Source: Paractinoplanes toevensis (GTDB lineage: Bacteria > Actinomycetota > Actinomycetes > Mycobacteriales > Micromonosporaceae). Taken from it: a stretch of 64,000 nt of DNA. The stretch is taken from positions 51,917 through 115,916 of the forward strand of contig NZ_BOQN01000133.1 of assembly GCF_018332695.1 (NCBI RefSeq), in the 5' to 3' direction. The notes below the pieces were generated by a model. It searched no databases, was not told the origin of the DNA, and worked only from the letters and a program-made list of their open reading frames with translations. Positions 50,459-59,628 of the stretch are shown here, one piece after another. The first letter of the stretch is position 1; every line of letters starts with the position of its first letter. The position numbers and the translations under genes are program-made.

Positions 50459-53131
50459 ATGTCACGCAGGCGCGTATCGACCGCCGTGGCCGTGTTCCTG
50501 CTCGGGTACGGGGTGATCGCACCGTCGTACCCGGCAGCCGCGGTTGTCGCCGAACCGGGGCAGACCATCGACGTCGCCGTGAACGCGGCCGACATCGCCG
50601 CGGGCAACGTCAACGGCCTGACGTTCAAGGGCTTCGGCGTGCTGAGCGCGAACAGCACCAGTGCCCTCCTGCTGGACTACAAGGCCCAGCATCCGGACAG
50701 CTACGCGCGACTGCTGCGGATCCTGTTCGGCGGCGAGCACCCCATCATGACCCACGTCAAGATCGAGATGGGGAACGACCGGAACAACTCGACCGGCCCG
50801 GACCCCGCCACCATGCGCTGGGAGACGGAACCGGCCGACGTCGCGCGCGCCCCGGGCTTCCAGCTGGCCGCCGACGCCAAGCGGATCAACCCCGATCTCA
50901 AGGTCAGCATTCTGCGCTGGAACGCGCCGGCCTGGGCGGACAGCAACGACAAGATCTATCGGTGGTACAAGGACACGATTCTCGCGGCCTATCGCGCCTA
51001 CGGCTTCATGGTGGACTACGTCAACCCCGGTGTGAACGAGGCCGCGGCCGACCTGACCTGGACGAAGCGGTACGCGAACCTGGTGCGCACCGACACCACC
51101 GGCTTCCGGCCCGGTGAGGCCGACCGCTACCACCGGATCAAGATCGTCATCTCCGACGAGGCCGGCATCGGCACGTTCGGGCCGTCGATGACCGCCGACG
51201 CCGATCTGCGTACGGCGGTGGCGGTGGCCGGTTACCACTACAACACCGACGACGACAGCGCCGGCAGCTTCAAGCAACTCGCCGAGCAGTACGACAAGGA
51301 GGTCTGGAACAGCGAGGCCCAGGCCACCTTCAGCAACTCGGCGTTCCGGCCGAACAACAACACCCCCGACCCGACCGTGCCCGGCACCGGCCTGGGCGGC
51401 TCGGGCAGCGCGCTGGAGATGGCCAACACCGTCGTCAAAGGCTTCGTGATGTCCCGCCGGACGCATTTCGTCTACCAGCCGGCGATCGGCTCGTTCTACG
51501 AGGGCGGCCAGTACGCGTTCAAGGAACTCGTCTCGGCCCGCGACCCGTGGTCCGGATGGATGCACTACGACGCCGGCCTGGCCGTGCTGCAGCACTTCAC
51601 CAGTTTCGCGGCCGCCGGCTGGGAGAACGACACCGGCACGGCCGGGATCTGGCGGGCCGTCCCGCAGGCCAGCGCGTCCACCGCCACCGGCACCAATCCG
51701 GTCGTGGGCCGCAACGGCCTGCCCGACTACCTGACCATGGCGGCGCCGGACGCGACGGACTTCTCGACGGTCATCGTCAACGACTCCGAGCAGGCCAAGA
51801 CGTACCGGATCAGACCGAGCGGATTCCGGTTGGGCGAGTCGCCCCGGCTCGCGGCCTGGGAGACCCGGGCCGCGGACCCGGGCCAGGCCTTCGACGCGAA
51901 CTACAAGAGGCACGTCGCCGACCTGGCGGCCGGGCCGGATGGCGCGTACACCGTCGAGGTCAAGCCGTACGCCGTCGTCACCGTCACCTCCCTGGACGTG
52001 ACCGGCGACCCGCAGTGGACGGCACCGTTGCCGGTGGAGGGTGAGCGCCCGGTTCTGGACGCCGATCCGGCGCACGGCGTGCTCTGGGCCGACGGGTTCG
52101 ACTACCGCGGCAAGACCGTGCCGGTCATCGGCGCGGACGGCTCGGTCACGAACAGGCGGAAGGACTTCACCGCCTCGCGCGGCGGCGACACCGGCGCCGA
52201 TCCGCTGTACACCTGGGATCGCAACGGCGCGTTCGAGGCCGTCAGGGTCAACGACCGGGAGTACGTGCTGCGCCAGCAGGTGGACCGGGAAGCCACCGGC
52301 GTCGGCCGCGCGTGGAACGACGGCGAGCCGATCACCGGCGTCGGCGACCTGCGGTGGACCGACTACCAGGCGCGCGTCGACGTGCGCTTCGAGCGCGGGC
52401 CGGCGGCCGACAACTACGCCGCGATCGGCGCACGCTCGACCGGCGGCGGCAGTTCGCACAGCCTCAACGGCACCCCGTACGCGCTGCGCCTGGGATCGGA
52501 CGGCACCTGGCAGTTCCGCCGCACCGGCACGACGGTTGCCGGCGGCACCCTCGACGGGTTCGACCCGGCCGGATGGCACCGGCTGGCGATCCGGGTCACC
52601 GGCAACCAGGTGACCGGGTTCGTCGACGGCCGGCCGGTGTTCACCTGGAGCGATCCCGCACCATTCCTGTCCGGCCGGGTCGACCTGGCGAGCGGCTTCC
52701 ACTACACCCGGTTCGACAACCTGCGGATCGAACGGGTGCCGGGCTTCCATCCCTACTACGCGGAACTGCTCGACAACCTGCAGATGAACGATCTGATCTA
52801 CGGCGGCGGCTGGCGGCACACCAACGGCCGCGGCATGTACGAATACCACCGCTCGGCGTCGACGAGTCAGGGCGCCGGCGCCACGCTCACGTCCACGTTC
52901 ACCGGCTCCGGCCTCGACATCCTCGGCCCCAACGACGGCAGCGCACGCCTCGACGTACGGGTGGACGGCAGCCTTGTCGCGACGGACCAGCCGACCAGGG
53001 CGTCCACCAACTTCCAGCAGACCTTCGACCTGCGCGACCTGCCGCCGGGCCGGCACACGGTGACGCTCGAGGTGCGCAGCGGGACACTGGCGGTGGACGC
53101 GGTGGGGATACGCACGAACAGCTGGCGGTGA
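50459..53131 (+). CDS. Secreted GH59 galactosylceramidase-like enzyme
   Basis: An 890-residue secreted protein with signal RRRVSTAVAVFLLGYG ending near AAA. The catalytic part matches GH59: FKGFGVLSANSTSALLLDY, HVKIEMGNDRNNSTGPDPA, the acid/base Glu 194 in YVNPGVNEAAAD and the nucleophile Glu 286 in VWNSEAQATFSN. A lectin-like domain follows (about 520-765, RVDVRFERGPAADNYAAIG). The C-terminus is an extra beta-sandwich module (FTGSGLDILGPNDG) resembling sugar-binding modules. GH59 enzymes release galactose from galactosylceramides. The ATG at 50459 is chosen because the signal peptide begins there; in-frame ATGs at 50408 and 50420 are possible. Confidence 0.85.
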   Translation: MSRRRVSTAVAVFLLGYGVIAPSYPAAAVVAEPGQTIDVAVNAADIAAGNVNGLTFKGFGVLSANSTSALLLDYKAQHPDSYARLLRILFGGEHPIMTHVKIEMGNDRNNSTGPDPATMRWETEPADVARAPGFQLAADAKRINPDLKVSILRWNAPAWADSNDKIYRWYKDTILAAYRAYGFMVDYVNPGVNEAAADLTWTKRYANLVRTDTTGFRPGEADRYHRIKIVISDEAGIGTFGPSMTADADLRTAVAVAGYHYNTDDDSAGSFKQLAEQYDKEVWNSEAQATFSNSAFRPNNNTPDPTVPGTGLGGSGSALEMANTVVKGFVMSRRTHFVYQPAIGSFYEGGQYAFKELVSARDPWSGWMHYDAGLAVLQHFTSFAAAGWENDTGTAGIWRAVPQASASTATGTNPVVGRNGLPDYLTMAAPDATDFSTVIVNDSEQAKTYRIRPSGFRLGESPRLAAWETRAADPGQAFDANYKRHVADLAAGPDGAYTVEVKPYAVVTVTSLDVTGDPQWTAPLPVEGERPVLDADPAHGVLWADGFDYRGKTVPVIGADGSVTNRRKDFTASRGGDTGADPLYTWDRNGAFEAVRVNDREYVLRQQVDREATGVGRAWNDGEPITGVGDLRWTDYQARVDVRFERGPAADNYAAIGARSTGGGSSHSLNGTPYALRLGSDGTWQFRRTGTTVAGGTLDGFDPAGWHRLAIRVTGNQVTGFVDGRPVFTWSDPAPFLSGRVDLASGFHYTRFDNLRIERVPGFHPYYAELLDNLQMNDLIYGGGWRHTNGRGMYEYHRSASTSQGAGATLTSTFTGSGLDILGPNDGSARLDVRVDGSLVATDQPTRASTNFQQTFDLRDLPPGRHTVTLEVRSGTLAVDAVGIRTNSWR

Positions 53132-53132
53132 C

Positions 53133-54362
53133 CTACTGTGCCCGGCGAAGATCCCGGCTGGTCAGCGCCAGCAGCCCGGCGAGGGCGCAACCGCCCGCGC
53201 TGACCGCGAGCACGGTGCGGGGGGCGACTTCCTGGAGGGCGATGGCGGCCAGGGCCGCGCCGAGCGGGGTCGCCACCGACAGCAGGCTGCGTTGCAGGCC
53301 GAACACGGCTCCGTGCCGGGCCGGCGAGACCCAGCGCTGCAGGGCGCCGGTCTCGATGGTGGTGTACGGGCCCCAGATCGCGCCGCCGACCAGGAACAGC
53401 GCGGCGGCCGGTAGCACCTGGTGGATGACCGCGATCGGCAGCATGACCGCGCCCCAGACGAGGGCGCCCACGGCGTTGACCAGGCCGGGGCGGCGCCGGC
53501 TGAGCAGCGGCGCGGCGGTCAGGGTGGCGAGCGCGCCGATGCCGAACAGGGCCCACAACAGGCTGTAGGCGCCCTCGGTGGCACCGAGCTGACCCCGTAC
53601 GAATGGCGGGCTGGCGGTTTCGAACGGCCCGTAGGCGAAGTAGTAGGCGGTGGACAGGGCGATGAGGGCGAGCACGCGCGGGGGCACCCGCCGGTTGGCG
53701 TCCCGTTCTCGCGGCGGGCCGGCGGGGCGGCCGGCCGTCGCCGGCGGATCAGGGTCGGGGCGCGGCAGCGTGAGCGCGAGTGCCGCCGCGACCAGGAGCA
53801 GGCCGGCCGGCACGACCATGCTCGTGGCGGCGCCGAGCAGGGCCAGCGAGGGCCCGGCCAGGGCGGCGCCGAGCATCAGCGGCAGCTGGTCGCCGAGAGC
53901 GACCACGGCGTTGGCCCGCCCGAGCTGCTCGGTGTCGGCGATCCGGGGGACCAGCCAGCGGACGCCGGCGTAGCTGGCCGGGGCGAGGGCACCGCAGAGC
54001 CCGCCGAGGACGAGCACCGGCACCAGGGGCAGCGTGTCCGCCGCACGGGAGCTCAGCACGAGCAGCAGCAGAAGAACGGCCCGGCCGGTCAGATCGAGCA
54101 GGATCAGGCGGCGACCACCCCACCGGTCGACGGCCCGCCCCAGCAGCACACCGGTGGTCAGCGTCGGCAGGCGCAGGACCAGCACGACCGCCGCCGTCTG
54201 AACCGCCGACCAGCCCTGCGGCTGGGCGACCCACAGCAGCAGGAAGAGTACGAAGTTGTCCGCCGTCGAGGCCAGTGAGGTCACCGCCCCGGCGGTCCAC
54301 ACCGCCCGCGGGAGCCGCCGGCCCGATATCTCCGGCCGGGTGCCCGGCCGGGTCTCGGTCAT
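53133..54362 (-). CDS. MFS transporter
   Basis: A 409-residue transporter with about 12 spans (first WTAGAVTSLASTADNFVLF) and the MFS loop motif GRAVDRWGGRRLILLDL after the second span. A hydrophilic stretch around residue 210 separates the two halves. It resembles MdtH/macrolide-type drug exporters. The ATG overlaps the stop of the MarR gene, so the two form a regulator-pump unit. Confidence 0.88.
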   Translation of the reverse strand: MTETRPGTRPEISGRRLPRAVWTAGAVTSLASTADNFVLFLLLWVAQPQGWSAVQTAAVVLVLRLPTLTTGVLLGRAVDRWGGRRLILLDLTGRAVLLLLLVLSSRAADTLPLVPVLVLGGLCGALAPASYAGVRWLVPRIADTEQLGRANAVVALGDQLPLMLGAALAGPSLALLGAATSMVVPAGLLLVAAALALTLPRPDPDPPATAGRPAGPPRERDANRRVPPRVLALIALSTAYYFAYGPFETASPPFVRGQLGATEGAYSLLWALFGIGALATLTAAPLLSRRRPGLVNAVGALVWGAVMLPIAVIHQVLPAAALFLVGGAIWGPYTTIETGALQRWVSPARHGAVFGLQRSLLSVATPLGAALAAIALQEVAPRTVLAVSAGGCALAGLLALTSRDLRRAQ

Positions 54363-54868
54363 GACCCGCCGCCGGGGGTGGCCGGGACACTGCGGTCGAC
54401 GGGGCAGTCGCGTCCGCAGGCCTCCCAGGAGCAGGTGCGGCAGGTCGCGTCGGCCTGCGGGCGGCGGCGTTGCTGCCCGGTCAGGACGGCGGCCATCGCG
54501 TCGACGAGCAGGCTCCGCTGCTCGGCCGGGACGGCGGCCAGAAGGCCGTCGACGATGCGGTCGCGCTCGCCGCGCCAGCGGTCCAGGCTGTCGGCGCCGC
54601 GCTCGGTCACATGCAACGGCACACCCCGGCCGGTCGAGACGCCGCGGCGCAGCAGGTCCCGGCCGGCGAGCCGATCGACGAGGCGCACGGTGCCGGACTG
54701 GGTGAGCTCGACCCGGCCGCGCAGCCAGTCCAGCGAGCACCCGTCGTGCTCGGCGACCAGCGTCAGGGCCGCGAGCTCCCGGGGGTCCAGCTCGGCGTGC
54801 CGCATGCCGCCGCGCAGTTGATCGTGCACCGCGAGCACATACGCGGCGACCACGTTGCTGGTATGCAT
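54359..54868 (-). CDS. MarR-family regulator with Cys-rich tail
   Basis: A 169-residue winged-helix regulator (LDPRELAALTLVAEHDGCSL, LTQSGTVRLVDRL, GRDLLRRGVSTGRGVPLHV for the wing). The last 30 residues carry four Cys in CRTCSWEACGRDC, spaced C-x2-C-x4-C-x3-C, which is not part of the standard fold. They may bind zinc or an iron-sulfur cluster, or sense oxidation. It is the first gene before the MFS pump and probably represses both. Confidence 0.88.
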   Translation of the reverse strand: MHTSNVVAAYVLAVHDQLRGGMRHAELDPRELAALTLVAEHDGCSLDWLRGRVELTQSGTVRLVDRLAGRDLLRRGVSTGRGVPLHVTERGADSLDRWRGERDRIVDGLLAAVPAEQRSLLVDAMAAVLTGQQRRRPQADATCRTCSWEACGRDCPVDRSVPATPGGGS

Positions 54869-54877
54869 GACTCATAC
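54861..54877. promoter_or_regulatory. Inverted repeat over the MarR start codon, likely operator
   Basis: GTATG-N7-CATAC is a perfect 5-bp inverted repeat in an AT-rich patch that includes the marR start codon. MarR proteins typically bind such palindromes in their own promoters. Confidence 0.45.
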
Positions 54878-54960
54878 ATATCAGGTTGGTCAGCGGGCGG
54901 CCGGCCGAGGGCTGGGTTACGGTGCGAGGAGACGTGCGCCGCCCGACCACGAGGATCGCG

Positions 54961-56442
54961 ATGACCAAGACCGATGACGACGTCGCCCTCGAAGCAGCGC
55001 TGGATCCGCTGGTCCTCGCGCTGGACATCGGCTCCACCGCAACCCGGGGCGGCGTGCACGACGCGTCCGGGCGGCGGGTCCACGGCCTGCAGCACAAGGT
55101 TCCGCACGCCTTCACGGTGGCGACCGACGGCACGTCGGTCATCGACCCCGACCAGGTGACCGCGGAGGTCGAGCAGGTCCTCGACGCGGTGACCGGCAAC
55201 CCGCGACTGGCCACGCGCATCGCCGGGGTCGCGATGGACACCTTCGCCGCCTCGCTGATCGCGGTCGACCGGGCCGGACGCGCGCTCACCCCCTGCCTGA
55301 CCTACGCCGACTCGCGCAGCGCCACGGCGGTCACCGCACTACGGGAGCAGCTCGACGAGCACGCGGTACAGCAGCGCACCGGCACCCGCCTGCACACCAG
55401 CTACCACGCCCCGCGCCTGCGCTGGCTCGCTGCAGCGCAACCGCACGTCGTCGCCGAGGCCGCACACTGGTGGTCCCTGGGCGAGTACATCTGGGCCCGG
55501 CTGATCGGGCACCCGCTCGCCGGGACGTCCACGGTCGCGTGGACCGGCCTGCTCGACCGGCGCACCGGCGAGCTCGACGCCGAGCTGCTCGCCGCCGCGG
55601 GCGCCGACCGCGGGCAGTTCTCCCCGCCGCTGGACATGACGCAGCCGGCACCCTCGGCGGCACCGGCGCGCCGGCCCGCCCTCGCCCGGGCCACCTGGTT
55701 TCCCGTCATCACCGACGGCTTCGCCAGCAACATCGGATCCGGGGCGACCGACGCCACGGTGATGACCGCGGCGACCGCCACCAGCGGTGCGCTGCGGGTG
55801 CTGCTCGACGGCCCGGCCGATCCCCTGCCGTTCGGGTTGTGGAACTACCGGGTCGACGCGCGGCGCACGCTGCTCGGCGGGGCGATCAACGACGTCGGCC
55901 GCGCCGTCAGCTGGGCGCAGGGCACGCTGCGCCTGAGCCCGGCGCTCGCGAACGCCCTCACCGCGCCGCCGAGCGACGCCACCCCGCTCGTGCTGCCCTA
56001 CCTCACCGGTGAACGCGCGCCGGGCTGGGCCGGCGGGGCTCGCGCCACGTTCGCCGGGGTGTCCGCGGCCACCGACGCCGACACGCTCTTCCGCGCGGTC
56101 GTCGAGGGCGTGGCCATGACCTATGCGCGCGTCGCCGACGAACTGCACCCGGCCGCCCCGCAGGTCGTGGAGGTCGCGGCGGCCGGCCGGGTCAGCAACG
56201 ACCAGCCCGAGTGGCTTCAGATCCTCGCCGACGTGCTCGGGCGACCCGTCACCCACGTGACCCGGCGGCGCGCCACGCAGCGGGGCACGGCGCTGCTCGC
56301 GCTCGACGTGCTGGCACCGGACGTCCGGCGCGCACCCCGGGCCACCGGAGTGACGTACGAACCCCGGCCCGTGCACGCCGATCACTACGCGGAACGACGG
56401 GCCCGGTTCGCCGAGATGTACGACGCGCTCGTACGCGCCTGA
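54961..56442 (+). CDS. FGGY-family sugar kinase
   Basis: A 493-residue carbohydrate kinase. LVLALDIGSTATRGGV is the phosphate-binding start, GVAMDTFAASLIAVD and CLTYADSRSA the substrate region with the general-base Asp, NIGSGATDATVMTAATATSG and VEVAAAGRVSNDQPEWLQI the second ATPase half. It looks most like gluconokinase-type members. The substrate cannot be fixed: gluconate, xylulose or a similar sugar. The ATG at 54961 has GAGGA 5 nt upstream. Confidence 0.87.
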   Translation: MTKTDDDVALEAALDPLVLALDIGSTATRGGVHDASGRRVHGLQHKVPHAFTVATDGTSVIDPDQVTAEVEQVLDAVTGNPRLATRIAGVAMDTFAASLIAVDRAGRALTPCLTYADSRSATAVTALREQLDEHAVQQRTGTRLHTSYHAPRLRWLAAAQPHVVAEAAHWWSLGEYIWARLIGHPLAGTSTVAWTGLLDRRTGELDAELLAAAGADRGQFSPPLDMTQPAPSAAPARRPALARATWFPVITDGFASNIGSGATDATVMTAATATSGALRVLLDGPADPLPFGLWNYRVDARRTLLGGAINDVGRAVSWAQGTLRLSPALANALTAPPSDATPLVLPYLTGERAPGWAGGARATFAGVSAATDADTLFRAVVEGVAMTYARVADELHPAAPQVVEVAAAGRVSNDQPEWLQILADVLGRPVTHVTRRRATQRGTALLALDVLAPDVRRAPRATGVTYEPRPVHADHYAERRARFAEMYDALVRA

Positions 56443-56446
56443 CCGT

Positions 56447-57169
56447 TCAGCCGAGCAGGGACCGCAGGGTCTCGGCGTCCCGCACGGCGTTGCCCGCGCC
56501 GTCGTTGTTGAAGTAGGCGTACACCTCCCGGCCCTGGCCGTTCCACTCCCGGATCCGGTCCGCCCACCAGGCGAGACTGTCGTGCGGGTACGACCCGGCG
56601 TACAGATGCTCGGAATCGGGTCCGTGCATGCGCAGGTAGACGAAAGGCGCGGTGGCCCGGAGCACACACGGCAACCGGGCGCCGCTCATCACGCAATAGG
56701 CCACACCGCGGCGCTCCAACAGGTCGAACACCGCGTCGACGTGCCAGCTCGGATGCCGGAATTCGACAGCCGTGCGGACCCAGCCCGGTAGCAGGTCGAG
56801 AAAGTACTCGAGGCGGGCATCGTCACGGTGCTGATTCGGGCCCAACTGCACGAGGAACACCCCGCGCCGGTCGCCGAGCTCGTGCAGGCCGGCAACGATG
56901 CGCTGGACCCACTCCTCGGGCGCGTACAGCTTCTTCGCGTGCGTCAAGCCACGGGGAGCCTTGACCGACAGCTGAAACCCGTCGGGCAGCCGTCGCCGCC
57001 AGCCGGCAAAAGTCGCCGCCGTGGGCCAGCGGTAGAAACTCGCGTTGAGTTCGACCGTGGAAAACCGTCGCACATAGTGCTCGAGGCGGGCCCGCGCGGG
57101 CGTGGCCGGCGGATAGAGAACGCCGTCCCAATGGTCATAGCTCCAACCGGACGTCCCGACAGACCTCAT
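56447..57169 (-). CDS. DUF72 protein (YecE-like)
   Basis: A 240-residue TIM-barrel protein of the DUF72/YecE family: VGTSGWSYDHWDGVLYP, VELNASFYRWPTAATFAGW, FQLSVKAPRGLTHAKKL, FLVQLGPNQHRD, TAVEFRHPSW and YLRMHGPD. Function is unknown; a nuclease or phosphohydrolase-like role has been suggested for the fold. The ATG overlaps the stop of a short VOC remnant just upstream. It converges on the FGGY gene with a 4-bp gap. Confidence 0.9.
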   Translation of the reverse strand: MRSVGTSGWSYDHWDGVLYPPATPARARLEHYVRRFSTVELNASFYRWPTAATFAGWRRRLPDGFQLSVKAPRGLTHAKKLYAPEEWVQRIVAGLHELGDRRGVFLVQLGPNQHRDDARLEYFLDLLPGWVRTAVEFRHPSWHVDAVFDLLERRGVAYCVMSGARLPCVLRATAPFVYLRMHGPDSEHLYAGSYPHDSLAWWADRIREWNGQGREVYAYFNNDGAGNAVRDAETLRSLLG

Positions 57170-57252
57170 GCCGTGCAGAGGAGCGAGTAGAAGTCCGCCA
57201 GCGCCCGCGGGTCCGGGCAGTCGATCACCGCGTGCTCGTAACGTCCGATCAT
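57166..57252 (-). pseudogene. Truncated VOC (glyoxalase-fold) N-terminus
   Basis: A 28-codon reading begins MIGRYEHAVIDCPDPRALAD and continues FYSLLCTA before TGA. This is the first strand and helix of a VOC-family protein of about 120 residues; the rest is missing. The stop overlaps the DUF72 start. It is either a deletion remnant or, less likely, a leader peptide for DUF72 translation. Confidence 0.6.
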
Positions 57253-57290
57253 GGATTTCCGGATACCCCGGCCGGACCGGCTCAAGCCGC

Positions 57291-58469
57291 TCACGTTTCG
57301 GCAGGCTGGACGTCCTCGCGGTAGGGACGGAAGAACTCGCGCAGCTCCCGCGCGTACAGCTCCGGCTCCTCGAACAGCGCGAAGTGGCCGCCCCGGTCGA
57401 GTTCGGTCAGGCGCACGACGTTCGCCGTGCGCTCGAGCCAGGCGCGCGGCGGGTGGAGTGTGTCGCCGGGAAAGAGCGCGAAGCCGGACGGCACCTCGAC
57501 CCGGCGGGTGTGCTGTTCGCGCGGGATGGCGGCGTTGGCGGCGTACATGCGCATCGACGAGCCGATCGTCGCGGTCAGCCAGTACCGGGTGAGAAGCGCG
57601 CAGATCTCGTCCCGGGTGAAGCTGCGCTCGACATCGCCGTGGCAGTCGCTCCACGCCCGCAGCTTCTCGACGATCCAGGCCGCCAGCCCGGCCGGTGAGT
57701 CGGTCAGCCCGACGGCGGCGGTCTGCGGCTTGGTGCGGTGCATCTCGGCGTACGCTCCCTCGCCGGCCTTCCAGGCCGCCGCCGCGTCGAGAAAGGCCTG
57801 CTCCTCCGGTGCGAGATCGGGGAAGGTGACAACCGGGAGGCTGGCCTCCATCCGGTGCACGGCGACGACCCGGTCCGGGTGGTCCAGGGCGAGGTAACGG
57901 CTCACCGCACTGCCGATGTCCCCACCGGCAACACCGAACCGCGGACAGCCCAGCGCGGTCATCAGCTCGGCCCACAGGCCGGCGACCGCGATCGAGTCGA
58001 CGGCCCGGCGGTCCGAGTGCCCGAACCCCGGCATGTCCGGCACGATCACGTCGAACGCGTCGGCCGGGTCCGCGCCGTGCGCACCCGGGTCGGTGAGCAG
58101 CGGCACCACCTTCTCGTACCGCCACGACGAGTCCGGCCAGCCATGGCACAGGATCAAGGGCAGCACGGGCCGGGCCGGCCCGACGGCGCGGGCATGCAGA
58201 AAAACAATGCCAAGACCTTGGAGGTACGTGCGGAAGCGTGGCAGGCGCGCGAGGGCGGCTTCCTGAACCGGCCAGTCGAACTCCCCGGCCCAGTAGTCGA
58301 CGAGCTCCCGCAGGTAGGTGAGGTCGGTGCCGAGCGACCACCCCGCGTCCTCGGGCGCGTCCGGCCAGCGCGTCGCGCGCAGCCGCGCCCGGAGATCCGC
58401 GAGCTCCGCGGCGCCGGCCCGCACCTCGAACGGCTCGACGACCGCCGGGCCCGGTGACGAGGAAGGCAT
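57291..58469 (-). CDS. Epoxide hydrolase of the microsomal type (EHN domain)
   Basis: A 392-residue alpha/beta hydrolase. Residues 10-90 are the EHN-type N-domain (LRARLRATRWPDAPEDAGW, YWAGEFDWP). The core has the oxyanion motif LCHGWPDSSW, nucleophile Asp in AGGDIGS, a cap domain with Tyr residues, and the catalytic His in RGGHFALFEEPE. It adds water to epoxides of unknown origin. Starts at 58469 (ATG) and 58475 (GTG) are both possible; I use the ATG. Confidence 0.88.
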   Translation of the reverse strand: MPSSSPGPAVVEPFEVRAGAAELADLRARLRATRWPDAPEDAGWSLGTDLTYLRELVDYWAGEFDWPVQEAALARLPRFRTYLQGLGIVFLHARAVGPARPVLPLILCHGWPDSSWRYEKVVPLLTDPGAHGADPADAFDVIVPDMPGFGHSDRRAVDSIAVAGLWAELMTALGCPRFGVAGGDIGSAVSRYLALDHPDRVVAVHRMEASLPVVTFPDLAPEEQAFLDAAAAWKAGEGAYAEMHRTKPQTAAVGLTDSPAGLAAWIVEKLRAWSDCHGDVERSFTRDEICALLTRYWLTATIGSSMRMYAANAAIPREQHTRRVEVPSGFALFPGDTLHPPRAWLERTANVVRLTELDRGGHFALFEEPELYARELREFFRPYREDVQPAET

Positions 58470-58516
58470 GATCACAGCCTATCGGCAGTGCAGCAGGCAG
58501 AACTCGCCGCGCTCGC

Positions 58517-59543
58517 CTATGTCATCGCTTCGTAGACGGCTCCGATGTAGTCGGCGCTTCGGTCGGAACCCAGGATGTCGCCGCCCATCCGGTTCATGAC
58601 GTAGCCGATCGTCATCCGCCGGTCGAGATCGACCACGCCCATCGACCCACCCCAACCACCCCAGTAACCGATGCGACCGGAGGGCACCCACGCGAGGGTA
58701 CGGGGATCGGACAGCGCGAAACCCAGTCCCCACCTCAGGAACAGGCCATTGACCTGATCGATACCGGCGGTCTGCTCCGCCAGCACCGCCCTTCGCCACT
58801 CGGCGGTGTTCGCCTCCTCCGCCGTCACCGCGGGACCGGTGAACGTCCGGTACGCCGGCTGCGAGTGATCGAGATCTTCGATGTCGAAGGGCAGGGGTGG
58901 CGGCGGCACGATGTCGGCCACCCCGGCCGAGCGCCCGGTCGTCGGCGCCGAGGCGGAAGTCGGCCCCCAACGGGACGGCGATCTCCTGCTCGACGAACTC
59001 GCCCAGCGTGCGGCCGTCGACCCGGCGCACCAGTTCGTCGAGCAGGTGACCGTAGACCCACAGGTGGTAGCCGGACGCGGTGCCCGGCTCCCACCACGGC
59101 GCCTGAGCAGCCAGCCGGGCCGCCGTCGCGTCGTGGTCGTACAGCTCCGCGACGCGGGCCGGGGCGGCCAGCCCGGACACCCCGGACGCGTGTGAGAGCA
59201 CGTGGCGTACCGTCACCCGGTCCTTGCCGTTGGCGGCGAACTCGGGCCAGTAGCGGTGCAGCGGCGCGTCGAGGTCGACGCGGCCACGGTCGGCGAGCAT
59301 CAGCACGGCCAGCGTGCTGACCAGTTTGGTGATCGACCAGACGTTGGTGATGGTGTCGCGTTCCCACGGGTGGGTGCGGGCGATGTCGCGGTGGCCGCCC
59401 CACAGATCCACCACGGTCTCCCCGTCGAGGTCGACCGTGATCGAGGCACCCAGTTCCGTGCCGTCGGCCAGGTGGCCGGCCAGCAACTCGCGGACGGCGG
59501 TGAACGGTTCGGTGACGGTCCCGTGGACCGATGTCGATGTCAT
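58517..59543 (-). pseudogene. Serine hydrolase (beta-lactamase/EstB family) with frameshift
   Basis: The first part, from ATG 59543, holds the active-site SITK (SxxK) in NVWSITKLVSTLAVL, HVLSHASGVSG and VYGHLLDEL. Similarity continues to GADDRALG, then the frame is lost. It resumes one base later as ADIVPPPPLPFDIEDLD and runs through GYWGGWGGSMGVVDLDRR to a stop at 58517. The shift coincides with a C4 run (58921-58924); three Cs would restore one open frame of about 340 residues. It is either a recent mutation or a sequencing error. The intact enzyme would be a class-C-like esterase or peptidase. Confidence 0.75.
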
Positions 59544-59562
59544 GCGGAAACCCTGCCGGGTT

Positions 59563-59582
59563 CGCACCGGTGTGAGAGTCAA
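59563..59582. promoter_or_regulatory. Possible MerR-controlled promoter before the serine hydrolase gene
   Basis: On the minus strand a TTGACT box (59577-59582) is followed by the palindrome CACCGGTG (59565-59572) in the place where MerR proteins bind between -35 and -10. The divergent merR gene starts 47 bp away. No clear -10 box is visible, so this is tentative. Confidence 0.3.
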
Positions 59583-59628
59583 GCGGTAGTCGCCGACGTC
59601 ACCGTCGCCTACCGTGGGATTCGTGACG

